In this document: positions 39,905-48,721 of the stretch, in pieces
Position numbering within the stretch: position 1 is the stretch's first letter
Layout of the letters: every line of letters starts with the position of its first letter
The notes under the pieces: generated by a model
What the model was told of the DNA's origin: nothing
The model's database searches: none
Seen by the model: the letters and a program-made list of their open reading frames with translations, nothing else
Program-made: the position numbers and the translations under genes
Assembly (NCBI RefSeq): GCF_018327685.1
Contig: NZ_BNEL01000001.1
Span: 4,526,001 to 4,590,000 of the forward strand
Direction of reading: 5' to 3'
DNA from: Streptomyces sp. TS71-3
GTDB lineage: Bacteria > Actinomycetota > Actinomycetes > Streptomycetales > Streptomycetaceae
Length of the DNA stretch: 64,000 bases

Positions 39905-42900
39905 CTACGCCTTGCGGAGGGCGAAGACGAGGGACAGGGACTCGTCCCTGAACGGCTCGCCATACGTCTCGTCGGGGTCGCCGGAGGCGAACTCCGTGGC
40001 GAGGACCTCGTCAGAGATCAGCTCCGAGTGGTGGCTGAGCGCCGCCGCAACCTCCTCGTCCGTGGACGCCCAGCGCAGCGCGATCCGGTCGGCGACATCG
40101 AGCCCGCTGTTCTTGCGGGCCTCCTGGATCAGCCGGATGGCATCCCGCGCGAGACCGGCCCGCCGCAGCTCCGGCGTGAGCTCCAGGTCCAGCGCGACCG
40201 TGGCCCCGGCGTCCGACGCCACCGACCACCCCTCGCGCGGCGTCTCCGTGATGATCACCTCGTCCGGGGAGAGGGTGACCGTCTCGCCCTCCACCTCCAC
40301 CGCCGCCGTGCCTTCCCGCAGCGCCAGTGAGAGCGCCGCCGCGTCCGCCTCGGCGACGGCCTTGGCGACTGCCTGCACCCGCTTGCCGAAGCGCTTGCCG
40401 AGCGCGCGGAAGTTCGCCTTGGCGGTGGTGTCCACAAGACCGCCCGCGCCGCCCGCGGAGGACTCGGCGAGGGAGGCCAGCGAGGAGACGTTCAGCTCCT
40501 CGGTGATCTGGGTGCGCAGCTCCTCCGAGAGCTCGTCGAAGCCGGCCGCCGCGACCAGCGCCCGGGACAGCGGCTGCCGGGTCTTGACGCCGGACTCCGC
40601 GCGGGTGGCCCGGCCCAGCTCGACGAGCCGCCGCACCAGCGCCACCTGCCGCGACAGCCGCGCGTCGACCAGCGAGGGGTCGGCCTTCGGCCAGTCCGAC
40701 AGGTGCACGGACTCGGGGGCACCCGGCGTGACCGGCACCACCAGGTCCTGCCAGACCCGCTCGGTGATGAACGGCGTCAGCGGGGCCATCAGCCGCGTGA
40801 CCGTCTCCACGACGTCGTGCAGCGTGCGCAGCGCCGCCTTGTCGCCCAGCCAGAAGCGGCGGCGGGAGCGGCGCACGTACCAGTTGGACAGGTCGTCGAC
40901 GAACGCGGACAGCAGGCGGCCGGCCTGCTGGGTGTCGTAGGCGTCCAGGGCCTGGGTGACCTGGTCGGTGAGCGTGTGCAGCTCGGACAGCAGCCACCGG
41001 TCGAGCATGGGCCGGTCCGCCGGGTCCGGGTCCGCGGCCGACGGCGCCCAGCCGGACGTGCGGGCGTACAGCGCCTGGAAGGCGACGGTGTTCCAGTACG
41101 TGAGGAGCGTCTTGCGGACGACCTCCTGGATGGTGCCGTGGCCGACCCGCCGCGCCGCCCAGGGGGAGCCGCCGGCCGCCATGAACCACCGCACCGCGTC
41201 GGCGCCGTGCTGGTCCATGAGCGGGATCGGCTGGAGGATGTTCCCCAGGTGCTTGGACATCTTGCGGCCGTCCTCGGCGAGGATGTGCCCGAGGCAGACC
41301 ACGTTCTCGTAGGACGACCTGTCGAAGACGAGCGTGCCGACGGCCATCAGCGTGTAGAACCAGCCGCGGGTCTGGTCGATCGCCTCGCAGATGAACTGCG
41401 CCGGGTAGCGGCTCTCGAAGAGGTCCTTGTTCTTGTACGGGTAGCCCCACTGCGCGAACGGCATGGAGCCGGAGTCGTACCAGGCGTCGATGACCTCGGG
41501 AGCCCGGGTCGCCGCGAGGCCGCACTCGGGGCAGGGGAACGTCACCGCGTCGATGTACGGGCGGTGCGGGTCGAGCCCGGACTGGTCCTCGCCGGTCAGC
41601 TCGGTCAGCTGGGCACGCGAGCCCACACAGGTGAGGTGGCCTTCCTCGCAGCGCCAGATGGGCAGCGGGGTGCCCCAGTAGCGGTTCCGGGAGAGCGCCC
41701 AGTCGATGTTGTTGTTCAGCCAGTCGCCGTAGCGGCCGTTCTTGACCGACTCGGGGAACCAGTTGGTCTTCTCGTTCTCCTCGAGGAGGCGGTCCTTGAG
41801 GGCGGTGGTGCGGATGTACCAGGACGGCTGGGCGTAGTACAGCAGGGCGGTGTGGCAGCGCCAGCAGTGCGGATAGCTGTGCTCGTACGGGACGTGCCGG
41901 AACAGCAGCCCGCGCTGGTCGAGGTCCCGGGTCAGGGCCTCGTCGGCCTTCTTGAAGAAGACGCCGCCGACCAGCGGGACGTCCTGATCGAAGGTGCCGT
42001 CCGGGCGGACCGGGTTGACCACGGGCAGGCCGTAGGCGCGGCTGACCTTGAGGTCGTCCTCGCCGAAGGCGGGGGACTGGTGGACCAGGCCCGTACCGTC
42101 CTCGGTGGTGACGTACTCGGCCGTCACGACGTAGTGCGCCGGCTCGGGGAACTCGACGAGCTCGAAGGGGCGCCGGTACGTCCAGCGCTCCATCTCGGCG
42201 CCGGTGAAGCTCTGCCCGGTGGGGCGCCAGCCCTCGCCGAGCGCCTTCCCCAGCAGCGGCTCCGCGACGACCAGGCGCTCGCCGTCCGCGCCGGGGCCCT
42301 CCGCGCCCGGGACCTTCTCGGCGACGACATAGGTGACGTCGGGGTGCGCGGCGACGGCGGTGTTGGACACCAGGGTCCAAGGGGTCGTCGTCCACACCAG
42401 CAGGGACGCCTGCTCCGCGAGGGGGCCCGAGGTGAGCGGGAAGCGCACGTAGACGGACGGGTCGACGACGGTCTCGTAGCCCTGCGCCAGCTCGTGGTCG
42501 GACAGGCCGGTGCCGCAGCGCGGGCACCAGGGGGCGACGCGGTGGTCCTGCACCAGCAGGCCCTTGTCGAAGATCTCCTTCAGCGACCACCAGACCGAGT
42601 CCACGTACTCCGGGTCCATCGTCCAGTACGCCTGGTCGAGGTCCACCCAGTAGCCCATGCGGGTCGTGAGCTCGCTGAACGCGTCGGTGTGCCGGGTGAC
42701 GGACGCGCGGCACTTGGCGTTGAACTCCGCGATGCCGTACGCCTCGATGTCCTGCTTGCCGTTGAAGCCCAGCTCCTTCTCGACGGCGAGCTCGACCGGC
42801 AGGCCGTGGCAGTCCCAGCCTGCCTTGCGCGGCACGTGGTAGCCGCGCATGGTGCGGAAGCGCGGGAAGACGTCCTTGAAGACGCGGGCCTCGATGTGGT

Positions 42901-43081
42901 GGGCGCCCGGCATGCCGTTGGCCGTGGGCGGGCCCTCGTAGAACACCCACTCGGGGCGGCCTTCGGACTGCTCCAGGCTCTTGGCGAAGATCTTCTGCTC
43001 ACGCCAGAAGTCGAGCACGGTGTGTTCGAGCTCGGGCAGGTCTACCTGGGCGGGTACCTGGCGGTACTGCGGCGCGGTCAT
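39905..43081 (-). CDS. ileS: Isoleucyl-tRNA synthetase
   Basis: Class I synthetase that charges tRNA-Ile, 1058 residues. The HIGH-equivalent is in PPTANGMPGAHH (51-62), KMSKH is at 607-611, and the editing domain lies between them. Zinc-type cysteine pairs are CPRC (in PWCPRCGTGLSDHE) and CWRC. The WDCHGLPVE and MDPEYVDSVWWSL motifs, the length and the C-terminal anticodon domain fit the eukaryote-like (type 2) IleS found in actinobacteria. I chose ATG 43081, preceded by GGAGGAG. That site is inside a T-box leader that should make translation depend on uncharged tRNA-Ile. Confidence 0.97.
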   Translation of the reverse strand: MTAPQYRQVPAQVDLPELEHTVLDFWREQKIFAKSLEQSEGRPEWVFYEGPPTANGMPGAHHIEARVFKDVFPRFRTMRGYHVPRKAGWDCHGLPVELAVEKELGFNGKQDIEAYGIAEFNAKCRASVTRHTDAFSELTTRMGYWVDLDQAYWTMDPEYVDSVWWSLKEIFDKGLLVQDHRVAPWCPRCGTGLSDHELAQGYETVVDPSVYVRFPLTSGPLAEQASLLVWTTTPWTLVSNTAVAAHPDVTYVVAEKVPGAEGPGADGERLVVAEPLLGKALGEGWRPTGQSFTGAEMERWTYRRPFELVEFPEPAHYVVTAEYVTTEDGTGLVHQSPAFGEDDLKVSRAYGLPVVNPVRPDGTFDQDVPLVGGVFFKKADEALTRDLDQRGLLFRHVPYEHSYPHCWRCHTALLYYAQPSWYIRTTALKDRLLEENEKTNWFPESVKNGRYGDWLNNNIDWALSRNRYWGTPLPIWRCEEGHLTCVGSRAQLTELTGEDQSGLDPHRPYIDAVTFPCPECGLAATRAPEVIDAWYDSGSMPFAQWGYPYKNKDLFESRYPAQFICEAIDQTRGWFYTLMAVGTLVFDRSSYENVVCLGHILAEDGRKMSKHLGNILQPIPLMDQHGADAVRWFMAAGGSPWAARRVGHGTIQEVVRKTLLTYWNTVAFQALYARTSGWAPSAADPDPADRPMLDRWLLSELHTLTDQVTQALDAYDTQQAGRLLSAFVDDLSNWYVRRSRRRFWLGDKAALRTLHDVVETVTRLMAPLTPFITERVWQDLVVPVTPGAPESVHLSDWPKADPSLVDARLSRQVALVRRLVELGRATRAESGVKTRQPLSRALVAAAGFDELSEELRTQITEELNVSSLASLAESSAGGAGGLVDTTAKANFRALGKRFGKRVQAVAKAVAEADAAALSLALREGTAAVEVEGETVTLSPDEVIITETPREGWSVASDAGATVALDLELTPELRRAGLARDAIRLIQEARKNSGLDVADRIALRWASTDEEVAAALSHHSELISDEVLATEFASGDPDETYGEPFRDESLSLVFALRKA

Positions 43082-43090
43082 CGACGGGCT

Positions 43091-43120
43091 CCTCCAACGG
43101 ACTCTGGCTTCCGCTGGAGG
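43091..43120 (-). promoter_or_regulatory. Hairpin sequestering the ileS ribosome-binding site
   Basis: On the minus strand CCTCCAGCGG pairs with CCGTTGGAGG across a ten-base loop; nine Watson-Crick pairs and one G-U form the stem. The 3' arm contains the GGAGG that serves the ATG at 43081. Binding of uncharged tRNA to the T-box upstream is expected to open it. Confidence 0.85.
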
Positions 43121-43380
43121 GACGAGTGCCGTCTGCTGCGGCGGCGCCCGCGGTACCACCCTCCTTGGCCCTCCGGCGGCTCAGCCGGGGGACCCCCTCA
43201 TTCGGTGCGCGAAGCCGGATCTACCAGCCGTGGAACGCGAGCCCGCCAGGGCCCGCCGCACGGTCTTCTTCCGGCGGCTCCGGGGTGATCTTCACGCCGC
43301 GCTCGCCCCCGGGCTCGCACCGTCCCCGGGTCGCTCATGGCTGCGTACGCCGCTACTCGTCCCCATCCACGCCTTTCGCA
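43091..43380 (-). ncRNA. Translational T-box riboswitch of ileS
   Basis: The minus strand carries the T-box sequence GAGGGTGGTACCGCGG (43148-43163). At the 5' end, a Stem I base contains GGATGGGGACGAGTAG. An ATC triplet in GAAGATCACC, on the strand leading to Ile, fits the specifier. No terminator T-run is present. Instead a hairpin next to the start codon masks the ribosome-binding site (listed separately). A -10-like TACACT at 43387-43392 would place the 5' end near 43380. Translational T-boxes upstream of ileS are established in actinobacteria. Confidence 0.93.
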
Positions 43381-43849
43381 GAGCCCAGTGTACGGGGGAC
43401 GGGGGAATGGCGCCGACCGGATTTCCCGGGCGCCGCGTCGGGCGGGGGCGGGGTGCGGCAGGCCGGGGGAGGCCTTGCCGGCCGGGTGGGTGCCGGCAGG
43501 AGGAGCCGGACGGACGGGATGAGTCGGACGGACGGATGGCCGAATGGACGGGATGACCCGAACGGACGGGATGACCCGAATGGCGAGATGGGCGGGCGCC
43601 GGATCGGGGAAGTGTCCAGCTCATCGGATTACCGGCCGAGGAGCTGGGCACAACGCATGCGTGCCTGTCACGCGGTGGTGGGCACCTTCTGGCCCACTGG
43701 CGCTTCCCGGCGCCCGGCGGGCCCGGGAGGCACCCCTCGGGCAGGGGCGGACGAATCGGGCGGCGTGCCCCGTTGCCGCGGGCATGGTGTCGATTTATCG
43801 TCCCAGCACGATTCGCGTGCAAGGTCACAATAAGTGAAGGGGTCGCGGC
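43381..43849. other. Divergent spacer between ileS leader and the DksA-like gene
   Basis: No gene is seen. A short tandem repeat is present: the 17-base unit GGACGGGATGACCCGAA occurs at 43546-43562 and 43564-43580 (18-base period), with a related copy at 43512-43528. The AT-richer stretch 43795-43845 before the next ATG probably holds its promoter. Confidence 0.6.
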
Positions 43850-45181
43850 ATGGTGGTGAGGAAGACCGCCGTACAGCGTTCGGCGACCAGCAGACCCACC
43901 CGCGGTGCGGCGGCCCCGGGCGCCCGCGGCAGGAGGGACGCGTCCCACCCGGAGCGGAGCGCCACAGCCAGCGCCGCTGCCTTCCCGAGACCCCCGAGAG
44001 TGACCCTCCGCAGCGCCGCCGAGCCCCGTGAGGGGGCGCACGCACTAGCCGATACGCCGGCAGATGCGCCCGATGCGCCAAAGTGGGATGGCCCCGGGGC
44101 GGCCAAGAAGACCTCCAGGAGCGCGGAGAACGCGGAGAGGGCGCAGCGCACGAGGAGCACCGAGGGCACGACCGGTGGGGGCACGAGCGGTGGGGGCACG
44201 ACTGGTGGGCGTGCCGCCAAGAAGTCCGCCGCCAAGAAGTCCACGGCCAAGAAGTCCGCCGCGAAGAAGGCGGCGGCGAAGAAGGCGGCGCCCAGGAGGA
44301 CGGCCGAGGAGAAGGCGGCCGCGGAGGAGGCGCAGCCGCCCGGGAAGGCGGCGGCGAAGAAGTCCGCGGCGAAGAAGGCGGCGCAGAAGAAGGCGGCGGC
44401 GAAGAAGGCCGCCGGGGAGAAGAGCGCGGCGCAGAAGGCCACGGGTAAGAAGGCAGCGGCGAGGAAGGGCGCGGCGAGGAAAGGCGCGGAGAAGAGAGCC
44501 GGCGCCGAGGCGCCCGCGGCCGGGCGAGCGGGTGCCGGAGGGACCGCGGAGACCGGGAGCACCGAAACCAGTACGGCACGGGCCAGGACCACGGACGCCG
44601 AGAAGACCGGGGCCGCCGAGGCGGGCGCGGTCGAGGAGGCGGCCGGCACTGCGGCCGAGAACGCGGCAGAGGCCGCGACGACGACGGGAGCCACGAGGGT
44701 GGTTGCGAAGAAGACTCCGGGCACGGCCACGGCCGCGAAGAAGCCCACCCCGGTGCCCAAGGCACGGGTCACCGCGGCGGAGCCCGAGGACCTCGCGGTC
44801 CGCCCGGGCGAGGAGCCCTGGACCCAGGACGAGGTCGACGCGGCGCGATCCGAGCTGACCGCCGAGGCGCTGCGGCTGCGCAACGAGATCGAGTCGTCCG
44901 AGGTGTCCCTCGCCGGGCTGATGCGGGACTCCGGGGACGGCGCCGGCGACGACCAGGCCGACACCGGGACCAAGAACATCACCAGGGAGCACGAGCTGGC
45001 GCTCGCCGCCAACGCGCGCGAGATGCTGGTCCAGACGGAACGCGCTCTGGAGCGGCTCGACGCGGGTACCTACGGCCTCTGCGAGGTCTGCGGCAAGCCG
45101 ATCGGGAAGGCCAGGATGCAGGCGTTTCCGCGGGCCACGCTCTGCGTGGAGGACAAGCAGAAGCAGGAGCGGCGTTACTAG
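43850..45181 (+). CDS. Histone H1-like / DksA-TraR zinc-finger fusion protein
   Basis: 443 residues in two parts. Residues about 115-310 are Lys/Ala-rich with many KKAAAKK / KKSAAKK repeats, like histone H1 tails and bacterial Hc1/HupS tails that bind DNA. Residues 325-443 form a DksA/TraR domain: a helical coiled coil (WTQDEVDAARSELTAEALRLRNEIE) and a zinc finger with Cys411, Cys414 and Cys432. The fourth position is Asp435 (LCVEDKQ), so the finger is Cys3Asp or degenerate. A nucleoid or transcription role is inferred. ATG 43850 may be replaced by nearby GTGs. The repeat length could vary between strains. Confidence 0.9.
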   Translation: MVVRKTAVQRSATSRPTRGAAAPGARGRRDASHPERSATASAAAFPRPPRVTLRSAAEPREGAHALADTPADAPDAPKWDGPGAAKKTSRSAENAERAQRTRSTEGTTGGGTSGGGTTGGRAAKKSAAKKSTAKKSAAKKAAAKKAAPRRTAEEKAAAEEAQPPGKAAAKKSAAKKAAQKKAAAKKAAGEKSAAQKATGKKAAARKGAARKGAEKRAGAEAPAAGRAGAGGTAETGSTETSTARARTTDAEKTGAAEAGAVEEAAGTAAENAAEAATTTGATRVVAKKTPGTATAAKKPTPVPKARVTAAEPEDLAVRPGEEPWTQDEVDAARSELTAEALRLRNEIESSEVSLAGLMRDSGDGAGDDQADTGTKNITREHELALAANAREMLVQTERALERLDAGTYGLCEVCGKPIGKARMQAFPRATLCVEDKQKQERRY

Positions 45182-45630
45182 GGGCCGGTGCCGGGGGTGC
45201 CGGGTGCCGCTCGGTTCGGGTTCGCCGTGGTCGTTTTGCGCAGTTCCCCGCGCCCCTGTTTTGCGGGGTCCAAGGGTGCCTTCTTGGGGGCGTTGCCGGC
45301 TGTGCGGTTCGTTGTGGTTTCCCCCACTGCCTTAAAGGCGTGGGAGGTGCCCCCGGCAGTTCCCCGCGCCCCTGTCGGGGCACGGTCGGCGTTCCGCGTG
45401 CCTCTTTTGCGGAGTCTGGGGTGCCTCGGCGGGTGCGTTGCCGGCTGCCCGTCCCGTCGTGGTTGCTCGCGCAGTTCCCCGCGCCCCTGGCGGCATCGGG
45501 GATCCGGGCCGGGTGCGTGCCGCGTGGGATGGGTCACCGGGGGTTGCGGATGGGTGGCTGTGCCGTGGGGGGTCGCGCCGGTGTGCCGTACCCTCGTCCT
45601 CATCCAGGTACCTAGGGCCGAGGGACACAC
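45182..45630. repeat. Three regularly spaced GC-rich intergenic repeats
   Basis: The core CAGTTCCCCGCGCCCCTG occurs at 45241-45258, 45357-45374 and 45472-45489, all in one orientation and 116 and 115 bases apart. Diverged flanking sequence also repeats. No gene is seen. Toward lspA, GAGGG (about ten bases before its GTG) is the ribosome-binding site. Confidence 0.8.
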
Positions 45631-46248
45631 GTGGCAGAGGCTGAGCGCATCACCGGTACGGGCGGGGCTCCCGGCGCGGAGCGGTCCGCCGAGCAGGCTT
45701 CCGGTACGGACGGCACCCCGGAGACCGGGCGGGAGGCCGCGGCCGGGGCGACCGCGGTCCGGGGCAGCCGGAAGATCGGCGTGCTGTTCGCGGTGGCCGC
45801 CCTCGCGTACCTGCTGGACCTGGTCAGCAAGGTGCTCGTGGTGGCGAAGCTGGAGCACCACGACTCGATCGACCTGATCGGCGACTGGCTACGCCTGGAG
45901 GCGATCCGCAACCCCGGCGCCGCGTTCGGCATGGGCGGCGCCTTCACCGTGATCTTCACCGTGATCGCCGCCGCGGTGATCTTCGTCATCGTGCGGCTGG
46001 CCCGCAAGCTCTACAGCCTGCCCTGGGCCATCGCCCTCGGGCTGCTCCTGGGCGGTGCCCTCGGCAACCTCACGGACCGGCTCTTCCGCTCGCCCGGCGT
46101 CTTCGAGGGGCGCGTGGTGGACTTCATCGCCCCCAAGCACTTCGCCGTCTTCAACCTCGCGGACTCGGCGATCGTGTGCGGCGGCATCCTCGTCGTGCTG
46201 CTCTCCTTCCGCGGTCTCGACCCCGACGGGACGATCCACAAGGACTGA
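45631..46248 (+). CDS. lspA: Lipoprotein signal peptidase LspA
   Basis: Aspartic membrane protease that removes signal peptides from diacylglyceryl prolipoproteins. The 205 residues start with a soluble, charged N-terminus of about 45 residues, then four transmembrane helices. Conserved motifs are [30 protein letters not shown] and [12 protein letters not shown], where the Asp residues of the last two form the catalytic dyad. GTG 45631 is preceded by GAGGGACAC. The next gene, a pseudouridine synthase, is the usual neighbour of lspA, although a hairpin separates them here. Confidence 0.96.
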   Translation: MAEAERITGTGGAPGAERSAEQASGTDGTPETGREAAAGATAVRGSRKIGVLFAVAALAYLLDLVSKVLVVAKLEHHDSIDLIGDWLRLEAIRNPGAAFGMGGAFTVIFTVIAAAVIFVIVRLARKLYSLPWAIALGLLLGGALGNLTDRLFRSPGVFEGRVVDFIAPKHFAVFNLADSAIVCGGILVVLLSFRGLDPDGTIHKD

Positions 46249-46272
46249 CGGCCGCACCCCCGCAGGGCCCTC

Positions 46273-46297
46273 GCCGGGGACGCCGCGCGTCCCCGGC
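46273..46297 (+). terminator. Hairpin between lspA and the pseudouridine synthase
   Basis: Perfect 10-bp stem GCCGGGGACG / CGTCCCCGGC with a five-base loop, 25 bases after the lspA stop. No T-run follows, as is common for GC-rich actinobacterial terminators. Confidence 0.65.
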
Positions 46298-46366
46298 GGT
46301 GAGCGGCGGGCCGGACCCCCGCACCACCGTGCCGGGAGTGCCGCCGGGGTCCGGCATACTCGTCGG

Positions 46367-47308
46367 GTGAGCACCCTTCCCGAGACCCGTACGCTGCCCG
46401 TGCCCGACGGCCTGGAGGGCGAGCGCGTCGACGCCGCCATCTCCCGCATGTTCGGCTTCTCCCGCACGAAGGCGGCGGAGCTGGCCGCCGCGGGCAAGGT
46501 GCTGGTCGACGGCGCCGCGGTCGGCAAGTCGGAGCGGGTGCACGGCGGTGCCTGGCTGGAGGTCGAGATGCCGCGGCCGCCCGCGCCCGTCCAGGTGGTC
46601 GCCGAGCCCGTCGAGGGCATGGAGATCGTGCACGACGACGAGGACGTCGTGGTGGTCGCCAAGCCGGTGGGCGTGGCCGCGCACCCCAGCCCGGGCTGGA
46701 GCGGCCCGACCGTCATCGGCGGCCTCGCCGCGGCCGGGTACCGGATCTCCACGTCCGGCGCCGCGGAGCGCCAGGGCATCGTGCACCGCCTGGACGTCGG
46801 CACCTCGGGCCTGATGGTCGTCGCGAAGTCGGAGTACGCGTACAGCTCGCTGAAGCAGCAGTTCCGCGAGCGGACCGTCGACAAGCGCTACCACACCCTC
46901 GTCCAGGGCCACCCCGACCCCACCAGCGGCACCATCGACGCCCCCATCGGCCGGCACCCCGTGCACGACTACAAGTGGGCGGTGACCGCCGACGGCAAGC
47001 CGTCCGTCACCCACTACGACCTGATCGAGGCCTTCCGCGCGGCCTCGCTGCTGGACGTCAAGCTGGAGACCGGCCGCACCCACCAGATCCGGGTGCACAT
47101 GGCCGCCCACCGCCACCCCTGCGTCGGCGACCTCACCTACGGTGCCGACCCCACCCTCGCCGAGCGCCTCGGCCTCGGACGGCAGTGGCTGCACGCGGTC
47201 CGGCTCGGCTTCGAGCACCCCGCGGACGGGCGCTGGGTGGAGTTCGCCAGCACCTACCCCGACGATCTTCAGCGCGCCCTGGACCGGGTGCGGGAGGAGA
47301 GCGCATGA
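46367..47308 (+). CDS. RluD-family 23S rRNA pseudouridine synthase
   Basis: 313-residue RluA/RluD-type pseudouridine synthase. An N-terminal S4 RNA-binding domain (about 15-75, [29 protein letters not shown]) is followed by the catalytic domain. The nucleophile Asp is in [18 protein letters not shown], with [15 protein letters not shown] and [14 protein letters not shown] also present. Domain order matches RluD (23S positions 1911/1915/1917 in E. coli), but target positions here are not proven. GTG 46367 lies six bases after a CATACT -10-like box and may be leaderless. Confidence 0.93.
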   Translation: MSTLPETRTLPVPDGLEGERVDAAISRMFGFSRTKAAELAAAGKVLVDGAAVGKSERVHGGAWLEVEMPRPPAPVQVVAEPVEGMEIVHDDEDVVVVAKPVGVAAHPSPGWSGPTVIGGLAAAGYRISTSGAAERQGIVHRLDVGTSGLMVVAKSEYAYSSLKQQFRERTVDKRYHTLVQGHPDPTSGTIDAPIGRHPVHDYKWAVTADGKPSVTHYDLIEAFRAASLLDVKLETGRTHQIRVHMAAHRHPCVGDLTYGADPTLAERLGLGRQWLHAVRLGFEHPADGRWVEFASTYPDDLQRALDRVREESA

Positions 47309-47790
47309 GCGCCACCGACGCCAACGCCGCTCCGGACTTCACGGTCCGCAGGGCCGAGGACCCCGCCGACCGCGAGTCGTGCTTCGCGGTGCGCAAGGAG
47401 GTCTTCGTCGCCGAGCAGGGCGTCCCGGAGGACATCGAGTACGACGCCCACGACCCAGGGGCGCTGCACGTCCTGGCCGTCCGGGACGACGGCACCCCGC
47501 TGGGCACGGGGCGGCTGCTGCACGGCGCCGCGGCGCTCGCCCTGACCGGTGAGCCGGGCGTCGGGTCGCTGGGGCGGCTCGCGGTGGCCAGGCACGCGCG
47601 GCGGCTCGGGGTGGGGGCCGCCCTGGTGCGCGGCATCGAGGACGCCGCCGGGGACCTGGGCCTCACCGCGGTGGACCTGCACGCCCAGACACATGCGCTG
47701 GCCTTCTACGAGCGGCTCGGATACGCGGCGTACGGCCCGGAGTTCGTGGACGCCGGCATGCCGCACCGGGCGATGCGCAGGACGCTCTGA
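47305..47790 (+). CDS. GNAT-family N-acetyltransferase
   Basis: 161-residue acetyltransferase of the ElaA-like GNAT type. The N-terminal [32 protein letters not shown] is characteristic. The acetyl-CoA loop is [22 protein letters not shown], and the C-terminal [17 protein letters not shown] closes the fold. Its ATG overlaps the pseudouridine synthase stop as ATGA, so the two are translationally coupled. The acceptor substrate is unknown. Confidence 0.92.
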   Translation: MSATDANAAPDFTVRRAEDPADRESCFAVRKEVFVAEQGVPEDIEYDAHDPGALHVLAVRDDGTPLGTGRLLHGAAALALTGEPGVGSLGRLAVARHARRLGVGAALVRGIEDAAGDLGLTAVDLHAQTHALAFYERLGYAAYGPEFVDAGMPHRAMRRTL

Positions 47791-47877
47791 CACCTCGGGT
47801 GTCCCCTCGCGCCGCCCGCCGCCGCGGTATCGGCGTAATTCCACCGGATCCGGCGGCGACTGGGTAGGGTCGGGCCC

Positions 47878-48618
47878 ATGGCACGCAATGTGGTGATCAG
47901 CGGCGGCGGCACCGGCATAGGGCTCGCAACGGCACGGACCTTCGCGGACCATGGCGACCAGGTGCTGCTCATCGGGCGGCGCGCCGAGGTGCTGGAGAAG
48001 TCCGGCATCGCGGGCGCCCTCACGTACGCGGCCGACCTGAGCACCCCGGAAGGGGCCAGGGGCGCGGCCGAGTTCGTGGCCGAGGAGTTCGGCGCCGTCG
48101 ACGTCCTGGTCAACAGCGCGGGCGGCAACGGCCTCCTGGAGCCCGCCGCGGACGGCGACGACCCGCTGACGGTCGCCGCGCACGCCTGGACCGTCAACTT
48201 CCGCATCAACACCCTGACGGCCGCCCTGCTCACCGAGGCGCTGAAGGACCGGCTCGCCTCGCCCGGCGGCCGGGTGCTGTTCGTGTCCTCCATCGCGGCG
48301 TTCCGCGGTTCGGGCTCGGGCGCGTACGCGGGGTCCAAGGCGGCGCTGCACCCCTACGCGTTCGACCTGGCGGCGGCCCTCGGATCGCGCGGCATCACCG
48401 TGAACGTCGTGGCCCCCGGCTTCGTCGAGGACACCGGGTTCTTCGGCCCCAACCTCACCGAGGCACGCCGGACGCGGCTGATCGAGGAGACCGCCACCGG
48501 CCGCCCCGGCACCCCCGGGGACATCGCGGCCACCCTGCACTGGCTGGCCTCACCCGCCGCCGCCCACATCACCGCCCAGGTCGTCCAGGTCAACGGCGGC
48601 GCCGAGCGGGGCCGCTGA
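47878..48618 (+). CDS. Short-chain dehydrogenase/reductase
   Basis: 246-residue Rossmann oxidoreductase. Cofactor motif VVISGGGTGIGLATA (5-19), NSAGG, catalytic Ser in VSSIAAF, and Tyr-x-x-x-Lys in AYAGSKAALH are in family order; TVNVVAPGFVEDTGF and VNGGA complete the fold. ATG 47878 is seven bases after TAGGGT (47865-47870), so the mRNA is probably leaderless. The substrate cannot be told from sequence. Confidence 0.92.
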   Translation: MARNVVISGGGTGIGLATARTFADHGDQVLLIGRRAEVLEKSGIAGALTYAADLSTPEGARGAAEFVAEEFGAVDVLVNSAGGNGLLEPAADGDDPLTVAAHAWTVNFRINTLTAALLTEALKDRLASPGGRVLFVSSIAAFRGSGSGAYAGSKAALHPYAFDLAAALGSRGITVNVVAPGFVEDTGFFGPNLTEARRTRLIEETATGRPGTPGDIAATLHWLASPAAAHITAQVVQVNGGAERGR

Positions 48619-48634
48619 GCCACCGCCCGCCCCG

Positions 48635-48657
48635 CCCCGGGGACCTCCCGGGGAAAA
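48635..48657. terminator. Bidirectional hairpin between convergent genes
   Basis: CCCCGGG / CCCGGGG stem with a five-base loop followed by AAAA on the plus strand (TTTT when read leftward). It separates the SDR gene from the oppositely oriented MscS gene and best fits a terminator for the leftward transcript. Confidence 0.7.
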
Positions 48658-48721
48658 CCGACCGCAGCGCCCTTGAGCGGACTCAGGGGCGCCGGCGAGG
48701 CCCTGCGGCCCGGCAGCGCGC

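Noticed and set aside
40703..43288. Long plus-strand open frame across ileS
   Set aside because: Antisense shadow of ileS and its T-box leader with no conserved motif.
45182..45630. CRISPR-like array (three repeats at constant spacing)
   Set aside because: Unit of about 115 bases, only an 18-base core, no unique spacers and the core is widespread elsewhere in the window.
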